From the NCBI GenBank assembly GCA_019925105.1, contig JAHGAU010000024.1:1-64000 (forward strand): DNA of 64,000 bases, read 5' to 3'. Both the position numbers and the translations under genes were made by a program. A model generated the notes under the pieces. The model saw only the letters and a program-made list of their open reading frames with translations. It was not told where the DNA came from and ran no database searches. Source of the stretch: Niebla homalea. Lineage: Eukaryota > Ascomycota > Lecanoromycetes > Lecanorales > Ramalinaceae. Shown one piece after another: positions 61,086-64,000 of the stretch (position 1 is its first letter; each line of letters opens with the position of its first letter).

Positions 61086-64000
61086 TATTTATTAAACTTA
61101 TTTATTTTATATTCAATTTAAAACGTAAGATCTATATTTAATATAATTATAAACAGTATAATACCCTTAAAAGTTTTAAGTACGAATTATAATTATTATT
61201 ATAAGCGTGATTATTAACCGTAATGCTTTAAGGAAAAAATATTTTTAATAAACCTTTATTATTAAAGTTAAATTAGGAATTAAGAACTTATTATATAAAG
61301 TTATAATAATAATATCCTATAATATCGTTATTATTTATATAATTTATATAATTTAATTATAACTAAGTAATAAAGTCTTAAGTTATAAGATTAATAAATT
61401 AATAATCCAATATATTATAAGAATTTTAGTATATTTTTAATTTTCTTAACATTTGCTTAAGTTTATATATAAAAATAGTATTTCTTTTAATAATTAATTA
61501 AAAATAATTTGAGAAATGTATCTTTTATAAAGTATATAATTAATTTAAACTTAAATTTTTACTTTCCGTTTATTTTATTATCGAGGATATCAACGGATTT
61601 CTTATTATATTAACCCAATAAATAACCGCTATAACGGAAGTAATTTATATAACTATAAAACGATATGTAAGGCTTTAAGTTAATTAAATATTTTATTAGA
61701 AACAGAATTATATATAGGTAATAAATATTAACTTTTAATAAAATATTCTTTTATATAAATTTAACGTTTGAATATTTAAGCTTAACGCTATTATAGTACC
61801 TTTATATTTATTTTTAATATTTTTATATTCTAAAAAGTTAACGAGTACTTATATATAAAGGGTAATTAGTAAATTAAAATATTACTTAAGCTCCTTAACT
61901 TAAATATTTAATAAATTATATTCTTTATATTATAAAAGTTCGTTATATTTAATTTAATATAAACCTAGGTAAAGCTTACCGTATTCTTAATACTTATTAT
62001 ATTAATTTATAAATCTATACTTAATAAAATTATATAACTTACGTTATACGCTTGAATTAAGATTTCTTCCGGGACTTCTTTATACGGAAGGAGATTAATA
62101 AATAATAAATATAAAGCCTTAACGAATATATTATAGAATTAAATAAAACTTTCCATTATACAAGTAATATCACGTAAAAAAAACGTATAGCTTTAAATAA
62201 ATTATATAAATAAATATATTAATTAAATTTTAATTTTAAGTAATCAGAAATCGTAAATATTAAATTTAAGAATAATTTATATAAGGAATATTAAGAAAAT
62301 TATTAACTCTAAGAAAACTTAATTTATAAAAAAAATATATTACTAAGATATTAAAAAGAATCTTAAAAAACTTTAAAACGCTTATGAAAGTTTAAGATAA
62401 ATCGTTATTAAAATTAGTTATTATATAAATCGTAAAAAATATAGAAAATATTTTAATTATAATATAATTAAACTTATATTAAAACTTAGGTTATAATATT
62501 ATAAAGTTAACGTTTTTAAAACAGAAGATTAAAACCGTAAAAAATATAATTATACATTTATTATAAGACTTAAAAATTGTTTATAAATGATTATAAATAT
62601 TTATAATAAAAAGCTAACGTTATAAGCGTAAAAGGTTAACAGATTTAAATATAATCTTTATTATATATAAAATATACTTTGTACGTTTATTTTATATTAA
62701 TAAAAGTGAACTAAAAATCTTAAATTTAAGTGGAAAAAATATTAAAATTATAATAAATTAAGTTCGGAAACTATTATTATAAATAATTAAAAGGATTTAT
62801 CGGTAAAAAGTAAAACGTAAAATATATATATATATTAACCTTAATTATTTTAAATTTATTTTTTTATTTTAAAAGTTACGTATTTTATTTACTCTAATGT
62901 AATATAAAGCTTATCTTTTTAACTTTATATAATAGTTAAAAGCTCAATATTAAACGCCGTTTCTATATAAATCAATTAACCCGTATTCCGGTTTATATAT
63001 ATATTAATTATAATATTTAGTTATAAATTTTTATTTTATAAGCTTATAAAATATTGAAATTAATTATTAATAAGATATAAGTTTTTATATATAATATTAT
63101 TTATTACTTTAAGTATAATTATCATGGTATTAAAAGTATAATATAAACGTATATAAACTTAATTGAAACGTATATAAATACTGCTTATAATTAATAAAGA
63201 CTTCTAAGGTTTAATTACGTTAAAAAAGCTATGGTAAACGCGGTATAAATCCTATATTAAAATTAAATCTGTAAAAGTAAACGTTTTATTTTAAGTACGG
63301 AATTATTATATATATTTATAATAAAACTAAATACTCTTATTACGACTTTTAAGTCCTTAATAAAATAATATTATAAGCAGATAAATAAAAAGTAAAACTA
63401 TAAATATTAAAGCCGTTAATAATAATTAGTTTATTTATATTAACGTTAATACGGCGGTCTTATAAAAAATTATTAAGGACTTATTAATACTATATAAATA
63501 ATAAAGTATTATACCTTTAAAGGATAAGCGTTTTAAAAGGGGGAAACGCGACGTTAAAAAAGGGAAACGCAACGTTAAAAAGGGGAAATACGATAATATT
63601 AGGAGATTCTTAATAATCTATCGTAAGCTAAGATACGCTCTAAAAACCCTTTAAGATTTATCATAATTATAAATATATAACTCTATAAAAGTTAAGGGTT
63701 AAAAAGTATATAATTAAGTAATTTTAACGATATTTATCGTAAAAAAATAAGATAGTTTTTAACTATTTTAATATTAAGTTTTTTAATATATATAATATTA
63801 AAGTCGTGCTTAATAATTCATACTAGGTTATACTTTCCCGTCTTATAATACTTTAATTATTAAGGTATACGTACGTTTATTCGTGGCTTTTTCTTCCGTT
63901 TACGTAAATATAAGTTTAATAAATCCTTTATTTTTCGTTTTAATTTAATTTCATAGTTTAACCGTTGTTACGTAAAATTATTATATATTTTATAACTTAA
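61086..64000. other. Degraded DNA with a weak plus-strand frame
   Basis: RIP-type sequence. Between about 62.4 and 63.5 kb a plus-strand reading gives Gln-type stops with pieces such as 'IN*LTRIPVYIYINYN' (near 62,980) and 'VKKAMVNAV*IL' (near 63,220). At 63,538-63,590 a short triplicated word (gggaaacgc.acgttaaaaa) is seen. No gene or element is identified. Confidence 0.35.

Larger units (their letters stand above)
1..64000. other. RIP-degraded AT-rich heterochromatin (whole window)
   Basis: Outside a few islands the sequence is made of TA-rich words. CpA and TpG are strikingly rare on both strands, while CpG remains frequent in words such as acgtt, ccggat and taacg. This is the expected product of RIP, which changes C to T mainly at CpA in duplicated DNA of Pezizomycotina. 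The relics support it: their in-frame stops are TAA or TAG where Gln or Trp codons are expected, and cysteine and histidine codons have become Tyr. The islands with normal CpA/TpG content are short (36.19-36.39, 41.85-44.13, 46.29-46.46, 46.84-47.02, 48.29-48.38, 49.91-49.93 kb and the outer LTR edges at 52.66 and 60.33 kb). No intact gene is visible. Confidence 0.93.

Noticed and set aside
1..64000. Mitochondrial genome or an AT-rich protist or bacterial genome
   Set aside because: AT-richness alone would fit, but the specific loss of CpA/TpG, the Gln/Trp-type stops, the fungal LINE and chromovirus, and DUF3435 point to nuclear RIP DNA. No rRNA or mitochondrial genes are seen.

Overview
The window looks like heterochromatic DNA from a filamentous ascomycete (Pezizomycotina). 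Almost every stretch is very AT-rich, TpA-rich and nearly free of CpA and TpG, while CpG is still common. That is the footprint of repeat-induced point mutation (RIP, C-to-T at CpA). I find no intact protein-coding gene. What remains are gene and transposon relics whose reading frames can still be followed because their stops are almost all TAA or TAG at places where CAA, CAG or TGG is expected. Chance open frames in low-complexity DNA are not genes.

Layout. 1-33 kb: degraded DNA with several long reading-frame relics I cannot name (about 2.0-2.6, 9.1-10.0, 13.8-14.4, 18.65-19.2, 22.9-23.9, 24.5-25.8, 26.6-27.2 and 30.8-31.8 kb) and a 24-bp repeat that encoded a charged octapeptide repeat on the minus strand (2.6-3.6 kb). 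32.7-33.4 kb: an ankyrin-repeat gene relic. 34.5-36.19 kb, minus strand: a relic of a DUF3435 tyrosine recombinase, the family that includes the captains of giant Starship transposons. About 205 bp of much less mutated DNA lies upstream of it, then an abrupt junction with a retrotransposon gag relic (36.4-37.7 kb).

37.8-45.5 kb: a Tad1-like LINE (ORF1, endonuclease, reverse transcriptase, C-terminal zinc motif). It is split inside the reverse transcriptase by a 2.3-kb GC-rich, poorly mutated island (41.85-44.13 kb). The island holds minisatellites, a 31-T run with a TTTATT (AATAAA on the other strand) 22 bp away, and a 1.5-kb nearly G-free array of (CACCCTCAT)-like 9-mers. 46.29-46.46 kb: a less mutated block with weak tRNA-like (SINE) features. 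46,838-47,022: a solo LTR with a perfect 5-bp target duplication.

52,662-60,339, minus strand: a complete but mutated Ty3/gypsy chromovirus. It has two LTRs, the AATTC target duplication, a polypurine tract, gag with a zinc knuckle, RT, integrase with a GPF-type motif, and a chromodomain. About 2.1 kb of unexplained sequence lies between the chromodomain and the 3' LTR. The rest, to 64 kb, is degraded DNA with a 19-bp minisatellite near 60.8-61.1 kb.

Taken together this is a nested transposon graveyard silenced by RIP. The most interesting points are the possible Starship edge at about 36.39 kb, and the poly(A)-associated satellite island lodged inside the LINE.
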